From positions 2,202,501 through 2,266,500 of the forward strand of contig NZ_CP120849.1 of assembly GCF_029581355.1 (NCBI RefSeq): a stretch of 64,000 nucleotides of DNA, read 5' to 3'. Position 1 is the stretch's first letter; the number at the start of each line of letters is the position of its first letter. A model generated the notes under the pieces. That model did not search any database. It saw only the letters and a program-made list of their open reading frames with translations, and was not told where the DNA came from. A program made the translations under genes and the position numbers. This DNA is from Parabacteroides chongii (GTDB taxonomy: Bacteria > Bacteroidota > Bacteroidia > Bacteroidales > Tannerellaceae). Positions 38,501 to 47,421 of the stretch are shown here, in pieces.

Positions 38501-38802
38501 GCATCGATATTCGTATGTTTGTCCAGCTCCAGTGTTATATATCCCGAGCCGTTGGCAGAGGTGGAGTTGATCTCCTTGATCCCTTTGATGCGTGCCAGCA
38601 TCGATTCCAGCCGCGAGGTCACTTCCATCTCGATCACGCGTGCCGAGTTACCGGGCATGCTGTAGCTGATAGTCAGCCGGGGCAATGTGCGTGAGGGAGA
38701 CAGCTTGATCGGCAGGAGGGGAATGAAAGCCAGCCCTGTCAGCGCCACGCAAAGAAAGGTGACGATGATCGTAAAGGATGATATCTTAGGAGATGCACTC
38801 AT
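35569..38802 (-). CDS. RND efflux permease, second copy in the operon
   Basis: Inner-membrane proton-driven efflux pump of the AcrB/HAE family, 1077 residues, 12 helices with two large periplasmic loops. The N-terminus MSASPKISSFTIIVTFLCVALTGLAFIPLLPIKLSPS is typical. The helix-4 region AGVTISLSLVIDNTIVMTDHI (about 395-415) carries one acidic residue rather than the usual DD pair, so the proton relay may differ from AcrB. It is the last gene of the operon, 12 bases after tolC-like gene. Confidence 0.88.
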   Translation of the reverse strand: MSASPKISSFTIIVTFLCVALTGLAFIPLLPIKLSPSRTLPRLTISYSMPGNSARVIEMEVTSRLESMLARIKGIKEINSTSANGSGYITLELDKHTNIDAARFEASTIVRQTWPSLPDGLSYPILEMSRPDDKESGPFMTYTLNAAATPIFIQRFAEDQIKPRLAGIPGIYRIDVRGATPMEWRLEYDSRQLVSLGITTRDIQTAINQYYQKEFLGTGNMNMNEQEEWIRLALIPEDVQNGFNASRITVTGKEGKLIRLDQLLKVTRQEEAPQSYYRINGLNSIYLSIRAEETANQLELAKQVKQEMEHIRQLLPQGYEIHTSYDATEFIREELNKIYIRTGLTILILLLFVLLITRNVRYLFLIVVSLSVNLCIAVIFFYLAGLEMQLYSLAGVTISLSLVIDNTIVMTDHIRNRHNRKAFLSILTATLTTIGALVIIFFLDEKIRLNLQDFAAVVIINLAVSLAIALFFVPALIEKLGLGKKKSAKPKAALPAEARTIRFARFRKWGNRAIRRFPVYFNRYYKAQISFLCRWKKTACVVLVLAFGLPVFLLPEKIEMDDKEKVYTATDSLLVEKYNKFVSGDTYKEKVKPVIDKALGGTLRLFVQKVYNGSYFTRNDETVLSVTASMPNGTTLEQMNQLMGRMEAYLSTFKDIRQFQTSIYSARQAGIRIYFTKAAERSGFPYTLKSKIISKALELGGGSWGVYGLQDQGFSNDVREGAGSFRIEMYGYNYDELYEWAERLKGRLLTYRRIKEVLINSEFSWWKDDYQEFYFNLNKARMAQENILPIELFASINPVFGKDIYSGTIVVDNETEKLKLSSRQATDYDVWSMQYVPQTVKGKPYKLSELATVEKGQMPQKVAKVNQQYRLCLQYEYIGASNQGNKIRDRELKEFNAQLPMGYTAKADSYYWSWNTKDNKQYLLLLLIIVIIFFTTSILFNSLKQPLAVIFVIPISYIGVFLTFYWFKLNFDQGGFASFVLLCGITVNASIYILNEFNQLREAKPKMPAWRIYLKAWNAKITPIFLTVISTILGFIPFMLGPDKEAFWFPLAAGTIGGLTMSILGIFIYLPIFTLKK

Positions 38803-38814
38803 TGAATCTGTTGC

Positions 38815-40293
38815 TTATAGTCCGTGTGTGAAATCAAATTCCCGGGCAAGCGATATGCCTGTTTCGAAATCATGTAACGTCAGTTTCCGTATTTTGAAAT
38901 AACTCAGCCAGTAATTCTGCAGGGCGGAGATATAGTTGCGCTGCGCTTCCTGCTGGCGGTTCAGCGATAAGGTCAGGCTGCTGATATCCGCCTTTCCGAT
39001 CATAAACCGCTGCTTGGTCTCGGCATAAGCCATGAGGGCCAGGTCCAGCGCTTCTTCCGCACTGGTGATCAGGTTTTGCTGGATATTGAAATCGCCGACT
39101 GTCATGATCACATCTTCCTCTACCGTCAGTTCTTCCTGGCGGGCGGATATCTGCGTTACGTTGAGGTTGTTCCTGGCGATATTATGTTTCCCTTTTCGTA
39201 CACCCCAGTCGACGAGAGGGATAGATACAGAGACGGAGACCATGTCTTGTTGCAGCGGGTCGCGGTATGCGTTACTCAGTTTAGTCGCAACCTGGTTGAA
39301 TCCTATGCTGGCATTGATAGAGGCATTGAACATGGCCTCTTTTTTTGTCTTGTCTACTTGTTGTTCGGCTTCAAGCACCTGCTGTTTGGTGTCGAGAAAT
39401 TTCGGGTTGTTTTCCCGGGCAAGTGTCAAAGCTTCGTCAACAGAAATCTGCATATCTTTCGGGCGCCCCGGCAGATTCAGCCGTATTTCCGTGTTCTTGT
39501 CGAAGTTGAGGAAAGAAGCGAGGCTGAACATCGCTCTTTTCAGAGATATCTCCGCGTTTTGTAATGTGTTACGTGCGTTGACGGCATCCAGTTTCAATGT
39601 CAGCAGTTCTGCTTTGTTGATCGACGCAATCTTATGACGCTCCTGTCCTGTCCGGTATAAGGTATCGGTTGACGCTACATTTTCTTTGGCCAGATCATAT
39701 TCCGCCTGTGCCATGGCCAGGGCAAAAAAGTAGCTGGTAGCTTGCTCGCTGATATTTTCAATATTGTACAGTAATTCTTTTTTCGCCTTCTCATATTTTA
39801 GCGGCTCGATTTTTCGCTCCCATCGGAAAGGGTTATATCCCAACAGGCTTTGGTTGTAACCAATCCGGATCGGCACAGTCGTGAATTGGTTATAGGCATT
39901 ATCTCCGAAATTACGCATATATCCCAAATCCGAATCCAGATAGAAAGTACCTCCCAACAAGTCAAAATTTTGTTTGATGGAGAGGCCGCCCTCCGCATAA
40001 TAAGACTGTTGTTTTCTGTAAACATCGACATCCTTCTCGGAATCATATCGTCGTGTAATATCCCGATAATACTGTGCCGGTGTCAGGTTCAGTGTCAGGC
40101 TAGGCAATCTCCCGGCTTTGAATGTCCTGTATTGCCAATATCCTGCCAGAAACATATTCTTTGTCCTGAATGCCTCCAGCGAACTGTCCGCCGCCAGCGA
40201 AATCGTCCGTTCCAGCGACAGCGTGAGAGGCTGGGCGAACAAGCTTCCGGAGTTGAGTAATAGAAACAACAATAATAACTTATATATCTTCAT
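38815..40293 (-). CDS. TolC-family outer-membrane efflux protein
   Basis: A 492-residue outer-membrane factor. The signal peptide MKIYKLLLLFLLLNSGSLFA is followed by two repeats of the OEP fold with long alpha-helices (about 170-260 and 395-480) and the usual N-(A/T)-x-L-x-x-A-E-I/S motif (ARNTLQNAEISLKRA near 235). It forms the exit duct for the two RND permeases encoded on either side. Confidence 0.9.
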   Translation of the reverse strand: MKIYKLLLLFLLLNSGSLFAQPLTLSLERTISLAADSSLEAFRTKNMFLAGYWQYRTFKAGRLPSLTLNLTPAQYYRDITRRYDSEKDVDVYRKQQSYYAEGGLSIKQNFDLLGGTFYLDSDLGYMRNFGDNAYNQFTTVPIRIGYNQSLLGYNPFRWERKIEPLKYEKAKKELLYNIENISEQATSYFFALAMAQAEYDLAKENVASTDTLYRTGQERHKIASINKAELLTLKLDAVNARNTLQNAEISLKRAMFSLASFLNFDKNTEIRLNLPGRPKDMQISVDEALTLARENNPKFLDTKQQVLEAEQQVDKTKKEAMFNASINASIGFNQVATKLSNAYRDPLQQDMVSVSVSIPLVDWGVRKGKHNIARNNLNVTQISARQEELTVEEDVIMTVGDFNIQQNLITSAEEALDLALMAYAETKQRFMIGKADISSLTLSLNRQQEAQRNYISALQNYWLSYFKIRKLTLHDFETGISLAREFDFTHGL

Positions 40294-40314
40294 AACGGCA
40301 TTATATATAATTCG

Positions 40315-43300
40315 TTAAACTTCTGTTTGTTTTTCGGGGAGCACTGCGTTCAGGTCGTGCTTGCGGTAAATGAACCAGTAAACCAACGGGATGATGAACA
40401 GGCTGACGGCTGTACCGATCAGCATGGCGGAGATCATGGCGATGGAAAGAGGCTTTTGCAGTTCGCTACCCATGTCGAACGAGAACAACAACGGCACCAT
40501 ACCGAATATGGTCGTCAGCGAGGTCATGATGATGGGGCGCAGACGGCGGCGGCCGGCTTCATGGATTGCTTCCATCAGCGGTACGCCCTCCTTGCGTAAC
40601 TCATTGATCGCATCCAGCTTCAGGATGGAGTCGTTGATAATGATACCGCAGGTCACAACGATACCGATGGCACTCATCAGGTTCATCGTATGTCCGCAAA
40701 TCCAGAGTACCAGCAAAGAAGCCGCTACGTCGATCGGAATTTCGATCAGTACGATCAACGGTTGCAGGAAACTCTCGAACTGTGCTGCCAGGATAAAATA
40801 CATCAACAGGATAGAGATCAGCAGGATCACCACCAACTCGCTCAACATCTGCTTGTTGGAGAAGAAACTGCCGGAGAAGTCTATCTCCCATTTCTGTCCG
40901 CCCATCTTTTTCACTTCCTCCATCAACGGCTCTGCTTTTTTCACTTCATAGAAACTGAACGGGATATATTCACCGTTCTTTCCGGCAGTGATTGTCTTCA
41001 GGTCTTCCCCCTGTGTTACCCGTACCAGCGATTGCAGCGGGATATACTGGCTCTTTCCGTTTTTATCCTCCAGCGTCCGTACCAGTGTCTGTTGCAGAAC
41101 GTCGTTCACCGTCTTCCCGTCACCGGCAAGAGCGATCGGCAGGTATTGCTGATAGGAGCGGAGGGTCGCTACCTCGTTTTCTTTGAAAGCCGTTTTCAGT
41201 AAACGGTAGACCTCGTTGTAGTCCACATTATAAAGCAATAATTTTTGCCTGTCGATGGACAGGTTCAACTGATTGTCGAAAGCCACCCCGACCGGAGCAA
41301 TACCGGTAGAAGCCTTCATCTGCGACTCCAGTTTGTGCAGGGACTGTGCTTCCGGAGCCTCCGCCTTGTTGCGTGCATAAAATTCGGCAACGATATCGGC
41401 TTCGCCTGTCACAAACAGCTTCTCGAACACCGTTATCGGCGGTGAAAAAGAAAATACCGCTTCCGGATAGTTCTTATCCAGCCATTGAGTAATCTTTTCC
41501 TGCAAAGGAGCTATGGCGGACGTATTTTCCGTCTTGAAATACAATTCGGCTTCCGATGCCGACAGTTCCCTGTCACGGTTCAGCAGGAACTGTTGCTGTC
41601 CGACGTATGAAGTATATTCCTGCACATCATCGGTGACCTGTCCGAACAGTTTGTCCACTCGTGCCCGGTTCTCGTCGATATGTATATTTTCGTTCCATTC
41701 GATATGGGCGATCAACTCATTCTGGTCGATCTCCGGCATCCTGCTTTTGGGTACTTCGTAAAATAGCAGTACGCATAGCGGGAGAGTGATCATGACAAAT
41801 ACAATGTTCGATTTTTTATGACGGAATACCCAATCCACTCCCGCATCATAAAATCGATCCAGCGTATGTTCCTTGATCAGATTATTGATCCGCAGGTTGA
41901 ATCCTGTATGTTTGATATCGGGGATACTATATACTAACTTGTAAAGTACCGGCAGCAGCATGATACCCGTAAAATAAGAAACCATCAGCCCCACCGTAAC
42001 AGCAAACGCCTGGTCATAGAAGATCGCCCCGGCGATACCGCTCATAAATACCAGCGGCACAAATACGGCGATTGTCGTCAGGGTGGAACTCAGCATCGGC
42101 GTGATCACTTCGGAAGTCCCTTTGGAACAAGCTTCTTCCAGCGTATATCCTTTCGACCTGTATTGCATGATATTCTCCGTCACAATGATCGAACTGTCGA
42201 TCATCATACCCAGTGCCAGGATCAGTCCGGAAAGGGAAATGATATTCAGCGACATCTTGAACATATAGAAGAACAGGAAACTGATGATCAGGCTGACTAT
42301 CATACTCAGGCCGATCACTGCCGGGCTTTTGATATCTCCCAGGAAGAGGATCGCCACGATACAGATAAAAATGAAACCGAGCGACAGGTTCTGTTTCAGG
42401 TTGGAAATGGTATAATCCAGCAACTCCGTCTGGTTGCGGCTGATACTGAAATCGATATCCGGATAAACCGTTGCAAAATAGTCCGTTACTTCCTGCAGCG
42501 CTTCTTTCATATTATCCATATTCTCGTCCGCCTGCTTGATAACGGCCAGTGTAACCGCCCGTTTCCCGTTTGAGAGGGAGGCACCCGTTTCCTTTTCCGG
42601 CACTACCGCCACTTTAGCCAGTTCCTTCAACTGGAAGATACGGTCGTTTTTGCGGATATAGATGTTCTCCACATCTTCGGGGGTACGCAGCAAAGTCGAG
42701 AATTTGATGTTGTATTCATAATACCCGTCCCGCACGGTCATGCTTCCGGGTTCGATATTGTTCGAGTTGAGTGCCGTCTCCAGGTCGTTCAGCGTGATTC
42801 CCGCCATTTCGAGCATCTTGATATCCGGTACGATCTGCAGCTGTCGTTTCAGCATACCCGTAATATCCACCATCGCCACTTCCGGCAGCTGTTCGATACG
42901 CCGTTTAATCACCGTTTCGGCAAACTGGCAAAGATCGAGGAAAGCAGCTTCGCTTTCAGTTGACAGTTGACGGTTGACAGTTGACAGGTGAGGATCTGTT
43001 TTCGAACTGTCAACTGTCCTCTGTCCACTGTCAACTGTTTTTAAAGTTAGGTTCAGGCAGAAGACAGGAATATCGGTGGCACTTGCCTTGATCACCCGCG
43101 GGCGCTCTATTTCGCGTGGCAGATAGTTCATAGCAGCGTCGATCTTCTCGTTCACTTCAATAAATGCCAGGTCTGTATTTGTCCCGAAGTCGAAGCTCAG
43201 GCGGATGATACCCGCTCCGTCGCGTGTTTCGCTGTGTATATCGCGCAAGGCAGCTACCTGCATCAGCTGCTGCCGGATCGGTTTGACAACCGTGTTCTCC

Positions 43301-43470
43301 AGTTCGCGGGCCGATGTATTTTGTCCCGATACCTGTATGGTGATTTCCGGTATCGCAATATCCGGCAACAACGATACCGGGATGGTAAAGTAAGTCACCA
43401 ACCCCACGATAAAACAGGCCGTGAAAGCCATCAATACCGCGATAGGACGTTGTAATAAGAATTTAACCAT
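40315..43470 (-). CDS. RND efflux permease, first copy, with in-frame repeat insertion
   Basis: AcrB-type pump of 1051 residues (MVKFLLQRPIAVLMAFTACFIVGL). Helix 4 has ILALGMMIDSSIIVTENI, again with a single aspartate. Residues about 143-172 (TVDSGQRTVDSS, then TDPHLSTVNRQLSTES) are translated from an imperfect inverted array of GTTGACAG units at 42958-43043, inserted between two conserved stretches (DIPVFCLNLTLK and AAFLDLCQFAETV). The frame is kept open, so the pump is probably functional with an added loop in its periplasmic porter domain. Confidence 0.88.
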   Translation of the reverse strand: MVKFLLQRPIAVLMAFTACFIVGLVTYFTIPVSLLPDIAIPEITIQVSGQNTSARELENTVVKPIRQQLMQVAALRDIHSETRDGAGIIRLSFDFGTNTDLAFIEVNEKIDAAMNYLPREIERPRVIKASATDIPVFCLNLTLKTVDSGQRTVDSSKTDPHLSTVNRQLSTESEAAFLDLCQFAETVIKRRIEQLPEVAMVDITGMLKRQLQIVPDIKMLEMAGITLNDLETALNSNNIEPGSMTVRDGYYEYNIKFSTLLRTPEDVENIYIRKNDRIFQLKELAKVAVVPEKETGASLSNGKRAVTLAVIKQADENMDNMKEALQEVTDYFATVYPDIDFSISRNQTELLDYTISNLKQNLSLGFIFICIVAILFLGDIKSPAVIGLSMIVSLIISFLFFYMFKMSLNIISLSGLILALGMMIDSSIIVTENIMQYRSKGYTLEEACSKGTSEVITPMLSSTLTTIAVFVPLVFMSGIAGAIFYDQAFAVTVGLMVSYFTGIMLLPVLYKLVYSIPDIKHTGFNLRINNLIKEHTLDRFYDAGVDWVFRHKKSNIVFVMITLPLCVLLFYEVPKSRMPEIDQNELIAHIEWNENIHIDENRARVDKLFGQVTDDVQEYTSYVGQQQFLLNRDRELSASEAELYFKTENTSAIAPLQEKITQWLDKNYPEAVFSFSPPITVFEKLFVTGEADIVAEFYARNKAEAPEAQSLHKLESQMKASTGIAPVGVAFDNQLNLSIDRQKLLLYNVDYNEVYRLLKTAFKENEVATLRSYQQYLPIALAGDGKTVNDVLQQTLVRTLEDKNGKSQYIPLQSLVRVTQGEDLKTITAGKNGEYIPFSFYEVKKAEPLMEEVKKMGGQKWEIDFSGSFFSNKQMLSELVVILLISILLMYFILAAQFESFLQPLIVLIEIPIDVAASLLVLWICGHTMNLMSAIGIVVTCGIIINDSILKLDAINELRKEGVPLMEAIHEAGRRRLRPIIMTSLTTIFGMVPLLFSFDMGSELQKPLSIAMISAMLIGTAVSLFIIPLVYWFIYRKHDLNAVLPEKQTEV
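42958..43038. repeat. Imperfect inverted repeat of GTTGACAG units inside a coding gene
   Basis: Left arm CAGTTGACAGTTGACGG then TTGACAGTTGACAG; right arm AACTGTCAACTGTCC then TCTGTCCACTGTCAACTG. Similar short units occur in non-coding DNA at 19646-19680 and 24700-24840 in this window. Confidence 0.85.
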
Positions 43471-43507
43471 GAATTTTCAATTTTCAATTCTCAATTCTCA
43501 ATTCTCA
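43471..43507. repeat. Tandem heptamers forming the adaptor-permease spacer
   Basis: On the minus strand five units, TTGAGAA three times then TTGAAAA twice, fill the gap between the adaptor stop and the permease ATG and also supply the last codons of the adaptor (IEN-stop). Expansion or contraction here would change gene spacing and the adaptor C-terminus. Confidence 0.8.
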
Positions 43508-44577
43508 ATAATCGTTACCGGAGCCTCATGTGCCAGATTGATATTACCGCTGGTAATAACGATATCATCCTCTTTCAAACCATCTGCAATCGTATAGCTG
43601 TCTGCGTTTTCCAGGCTGGTATGCACATAAGTCCAGTATGCCTTTGTCTTTGTACTGTCCAACACGAAAACCACCTGCTTTCCTGAACGCAATACCACTG
43701 CTTCTTTCGGAACGACCAGCTGTTTACCCAGTGAACGGTGAATGCTGACACGTACGTTCATGCCTTCAAACAGCTTGCCTCTGTCTGTCACGGCTGCTTT
43801 CACCTGCACCATGCCGTTTTCATCCACCAGCGGATTAATTTCGGTGATACGTCCTTCCGCTTTGGTATCGTTCAGGGCAAAAGGAGTTACCTCCACCCGG
43901 TCGCCGTTCTTTATCAGCGGCAGTTCATTTTCCAGAACGGTGAATGCCGCTTCCAGACTGCCCGGATCGATGATCGTGCAGAAAATATCGGAAGTGGAAG
44001 CCGTATTATATTGTTTGGCAAACAGGTTGGCTACGATACCGTCGAAAGGAGCCGTCAGCACGGCGTTCCGCTCTTCATATTCGGCTAGCCGGTATTGGAT
44101 CAGTGCCTGATCGTAACCGCTCTTTACCCGGACGAGCTGCATGGTAGCAGGGGGAACCTTGGCTGAATCAGCCAGTGCATATCCCTGTCCGATCAACACA
44201 TCCTGCAGTTCCAGTTTGGCGCGTTCCAAAGCATCTTTAGCCGTAGCTGTTTTGTTCTTCAGTCGGAAAGTAGATAATTCCGCAAGCTTCTGCCCTTTGG
44301 TGACCCGGTCGCCGTTCTTTACATGGATCGCAGCGATCGGTTCAGCCGATTCGAATCGCAGGTCTACATGACGGCGTGCCGACAATTTGCCGTTGCTGAT
44401 CAGCTCGTGGTTGAAGTCACTAGCCTTCAGTGTCATCACCGTAACCTCGTTGGTTTCGTCCGGTAAAACCGTTTCGACGGATTCTTCTCCTGCGCTTTCG
44501 TCTTTTTTTTCACCGGAACAGGCAATCATTCCGAAAAGGAAAAGTATTGCCAACATATTGTAGTATTTCATATTCAT
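43498..44577 (-). CDS. RND periplasmic adaptor (membrane fusion protein), lipoprotein
   Basis: A 359-residue adaptor linking the RND pumps to the TolC duct. I start at 44577 (MNMKYYNMLAILFLFGMIAC), giving a lipoprotein signal; the frame is open 10 codons further up. HlyD/MFP elements: barrel-sandwich half AAIHVKNGDRVTKGQKLAELS (about 83-103), a helical hairpin (105-165), the second half ERNAVLTAPFDGIVANLFA (about 168-186), and beta-barrel domains to the end. First gene of a four-gene operon, adaptor-permease-TolC-permease. Confidence 0.92.
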   Translation of the reverse strand: MNMKYYNMLAILFLFGMIACSGEKKDESAGEESVETVLPDETNEVTVMTLKASDFNHELISNGKLSARRHVDLRFESAEPIAAIHVKNGDRVTKGQKLAELSTFRLKNKTATAKDALERAKLELQDVLIGQGYALADSAKVPPATMQLVRVKSGYDQALIQYRLAEYEERNAVLTAPFDGIVANLFAKQYNTASTSDIFCTIIDPGSLEAAFTVLENELPLIKNGDRVEVTPFALNDTKAEGRITEINPLVDENGMVQVKAAVTDRGKLFEGMNVRVSIHRSLGKQLVVPKEAVVLRSGKQVVFVLDSTKTKAYWTYVHTSLENADSYTIADGLKEDDIVITSGNINLAHEAPVTIIEN

Positions 44578-44623
44578 ATAAGCTATGATTCGATTTTCAA
44601 TTTCCAAATATACAAATTAATTA

Positions 44624-44640
44624 TTACGATTGTCTCGTAA
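44624..44640. promoter_or_regulatory. Candidate operator upstream of the RND operon
   Basis: TTACGATTGTCTCGTAA is a perfect 6-bp inverted repeat with a 5-base spacer, 47 bases before the adaptor start. A second, looser copy TTACGATTGTTACGTA lies at 44661-44676, over the end of the upstream gene. The size and symmetry fit a TetR-type repressor, but no such gene is in the window. Confidence 0.5.
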
Positions 44641-44656
44641 CTGGTGTATAAATAAA

Positions 44657-46504
44657 TTAATTACGATTGTTACGTATGTTTTTGAGCATGTTTTTAACTT
44701 CCGTTCTCATTTCGCGGATGGCAGTGCTTTCCACTTTCGGCTCTTTTTTCAGTACTGCATCAGCCGCTTTGATAAACTTATCTTCCTGAAAGAAAGCTTC
44801 TTCCGCATAAAGCTTTGTCAACAAATAATACGGATAGATCCGTTCCGGCAGAATTTCTATCGCATGCAGCAATAAATTCTCCGCTTTCTGATAATTTCCC
44901 TGCGATTGCTCATTTTTCGCAGCCATATAATGTATCATCGGGTCACCGCTCAATAACATTGCCCGTTCCAGCAACCGGTTCGCATCAGCAAACTGTCCCG
45001 TCTTACTCAGACATTGTGCCGCCTCGAACAATAATTCCGGCTTATGTCCCATCAGCGGTACCAATTCTTCATACCCGTCCGCCGCCGCTTCATAAGCTTT
45101 GCTATTATATAACACCTTCAATGTATTCCATTTCTTATACCCCTGGTAATAGCTTTTCTGCTGCCCAAAAAGCCATCCGCAACATATCGCCATCCCCCCG
45201 ATTACGGTGACTGAAAGTATCTTCCTCCCCGCCGGAGAGAGGGTAGGGGGTGTGTCAATGGCAACAGAGGAACTCTCGATAACCCCCATCAAGACCACCA
45301 ACACCACCCAAAACTCCGGCAACTGCAACGGATAAGACGCCAGGCTGAACACCATCAGCGCCAATATCCCTCCTGCCGCCCCGGCCTGCTTGTTTTTCAC
45401 CCCCCGGAACAAGGAATAACCTAACAACAATACAAAAACCATTAAACCCACGAACCCTTGTTCCAAACCAATTTGTAAGAATTCATTAAACCCATATTCC
45501 GGGCATCCCGCCACCATCCTCTCAGTTTCCGAAGCGTTCCCCGAGCTAAAATACGCAGCCTGTGCTTCTGCATAAGCCGCTGGAAATCCACCCAGTCCGG
45601 TTCCTGTCCAGGGCTGTTCCATGATAGCCTGTCCCGTCACTTTCCATAAAAGTAGCCGGCCATTGGCGGAATCCTTTTTCAGCAGGTAAACGCCCGCCAA
45701 TGCACCGGCTATGGAAATCAGTATCAAAACGGAAGATAATATAGATAAGGTACGGTGTTTGTTTATATATTGTTTGGCCTTTTCCCATCCGATCCGTTGT
45801 ATCCAGTATACCCAGACACACGAAACGACAGCCGCTATCCACGCAGCCCGGCTCATCCCGGCGGGTAGCACAACGACGATTGCCAATAAAGTGATCCATG
45901 CCAGATAGTACAGGCAACTCTTTATTGGCCGTCCTCCCTCTTTTTTACAGTCGGCAAACTGCAGGATTATCCACAGGCATACAGGTAAGACCATAGCCAG
46001 ATACCCCGAATAGGGTCCCGGATTATAGAAATCGCCGGTCAGCCTGAACAGGGAATGGTTAGATCCTTCCAAACCGTGTAACTGTCGCATGCCCGAAACC
46101 GCTTCTACCAGTCCGGTAACAACGATCCCTGTCAGGAAAACCAATCGTAGTTGCGACCATCCGGCAAACAGGAACCGCAGCAGGAACCACAATAGGACCA
46201 GTTGTCCGCCGAACAACATTTTCTCCGGTTCCGGATCGAGCCCCCAGTTATAAGTAAGTGCAACGATAGCAGCCAAAGCCAAAACCATTCCGTCTGTCAC
46301 CGAAAAAGCAAACCGCTTTGCCGGTCTTGTCAGCACGGCTGCCACCAGGCTGCATACCGCCAGGAACAACATGGCAAGATGGAACCAATGGACTTTCCCT
46401 GTGACCAATCCGTTTGCCAGGCTGTTGTCTGTGGCAAACACGGTGCACAGCAGAAAAATGCCGCTGGTGACTAACAATGAGTAACTTATATACTTTTTAT
46501 ACAT
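44657..46504 (-). CDS. O-antigen ligase/polymerase-like membrane protein with TPR tail (copy 2)
   Basis: A 615-residue protein from the ATG at 46504 (MYKKYISYSLLVTSGIFLL). It has many membrane helices, the core NGRLLLWKVTGQAIMEQPWTGTGLGGFPAAYAEAQ (about 285-318, split for description) and C-terminal TPR-like helices (about 470-600). It is paralogous to the gene at 33581. Its start is 14 bases after the lepB stop, and lepB overlaps the transglutaminase-like gene, so these three form one transcription unit. The substrate is unknown. Confidence 0.82.
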   Translation of the reverse strand: MYKKYISYSLLVTSGIFLLCTVFATDNSLANGLVTGKVHWFHLAMLFLAVCSLVAAVLTRPAKRFAFSVTDGMVLALAAIVALTYNWGLDPEPEKMLFGGQLVLLWFLLRFLFAGWSQLRLVFLTGIVVTGLVEAVSGMRQLHGLEGSNHSLFRLTGDFYNPGPYSGYLAMVLPVCLWIILQFADCKKEGGRPIKSCLYYLAWITLLAIVVVLPAGMSRAAWIAAVVSCVWVYWIQRIGWEKAKQYINKHRTLSILSSVLILISIAGALAGVYLLKKDSANGRLLLWKVTGQAIMEQPWTGTGLGGFPAAYAEAQAAYFSSGNASETERMVAGCPEYGFNEFLQIGLEQGFVGLMVFVLLLGYSLFRGVKNKQAGAAGGILALMVFSLASYPLQLPEFWVVLVVLMGVIESSSVAIDTPPTLSPAGRKILSVTVIGGMAICCGWLFGQQKSYYQGYKKWNTLKVLYNSKAYEAAADGYEELVPLMGHKPELLFEAAQCLSKTGQFADANRLLERAMLLSGDPMIHYMAAKNEQSQGNYQKAENLLLHAIEILPERIYPYYLLTKLYAEEAFFQEDKFIKAADAVLKKEPKVESTAIREMRTEVKNMLKNIRNNRN

Positions 46505-46518
46505 TATTTTATTTATTA

Positions 46519-47421
46519 TCAATGTATCACTTTCAAAAACCGTTCCCACCGGAATTTACCGGTATACGGATCGACCGATTTCCAGATAAACCAGGGTTTC
46601 CCTACAATATATTCTTCCGGCAGCATTCCCCAATAACGCGAATCCTGCGAGTTCATGCCGTTGTCACCTGCCATGAAATAGTAGTTTTTCAGGAAACGAT
46701 AGCCATCGATAGGCTTTTCATTGAGAAAAGATGTAGAATCCTTGTATTCTAGAGTCCCCTGTTGTTCCCATTCAATCAACTTTTTATATAAAACAAAGTT
46801 TGTCCGGTTCATCCGGATCGAATCCCCTTTGGCTGGAATATGCAGCGGTCCGAACTCTTTGATGTTCCATCCGATAATACTATCGTAGGGGAAACTATGG
46901 AATATGCCGTCTTGAAACTTCTCCGTTTCAGCAATCCGTTCTTGCGCCTCCCTGTTCCCTAACGGTGTGCTGACCCCGTTTACATGGAAAAAACCGTTCC
47001 GTATGGAAAGCGTATCGCCCGGTAGCCCGACGCATCGTTTGATGTAATATTTTAGGATGTGCATTTCAATCTTGTCCCACGTGTTTGGATGCGGGAAGTT
47101 GAATACCAGGATATCGTTCCGCTGGATCTTTTTGAAGCCGGGCAGCCGGTAAATTTCCGTCTGTTCCAACTGCATGGTGGCAGACAGGTCGAACAGGCGT
47201 GGTCCGATGGTCGGCTTCCATACCAGTAGATTGTCGCCGGTGGTTAACTCCGGTTCCATCGAGTCGGTAGGAATTTTGAAAGAAGCCCAAAGGAATACCT
47301 GCGTGACGAACCACAAAGCGGCTGCCATACATAGCCAGAAGACTATGTTGACCGTTCTGTTCATCCCGTTTTGTAAAGCCTGTTTGACCTCTTTCTTATG
47401 TAATTTTTTAATTACCACCAA
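46519..47421 (-). CDS. lepB: Signal peptidase I
   Basis: S26 signal peptidase of 300 residues. The membrane anchor is at about 25-47, the catalytic serine is Ser54 in KIPTDSMEPEL and the general base is probably Lys128 in YYIKRCVGLPGD. The C-terminal motif YYFMAGDNGMNSQDSRYWG is also typical. It overlaps the end of the preceding transglutaminase-like gene by 10 bases. This is an accessory copy if the genome has another lepB elsewhere (not testable here). Two 3' fragments of the same gene lie at 49599-49763 and 55236-55310. Confidence 0.93.
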   Translation of the reverse strand: MVVIKKLHKKEVKQALQNGMNRTVNIVFWLCMAAALWFVTQVFLWASFKIPTDSMEPELTTGDNLLVWKPTIGPRLFDLSATMQLEQTEIYRLPGFKKIQRNDILVFNFPHPNTWDKIEMHILKYYIKRCVGLPGDTLSIRNGFFHVNGVSTPLGNREAQERIAETEKFQDGIFHSFPYDSIIGWNIKEFGPLHIPAKGDSIRMNRTNFVLYKKLIEWEQQGTLEYKDSTSFLNEKPIDGYRFLKNYYFMAGDNGMNSQDSRYWGMLPEEYIVGKPWFIWKSVDPYTGKFRWERFLKVIH

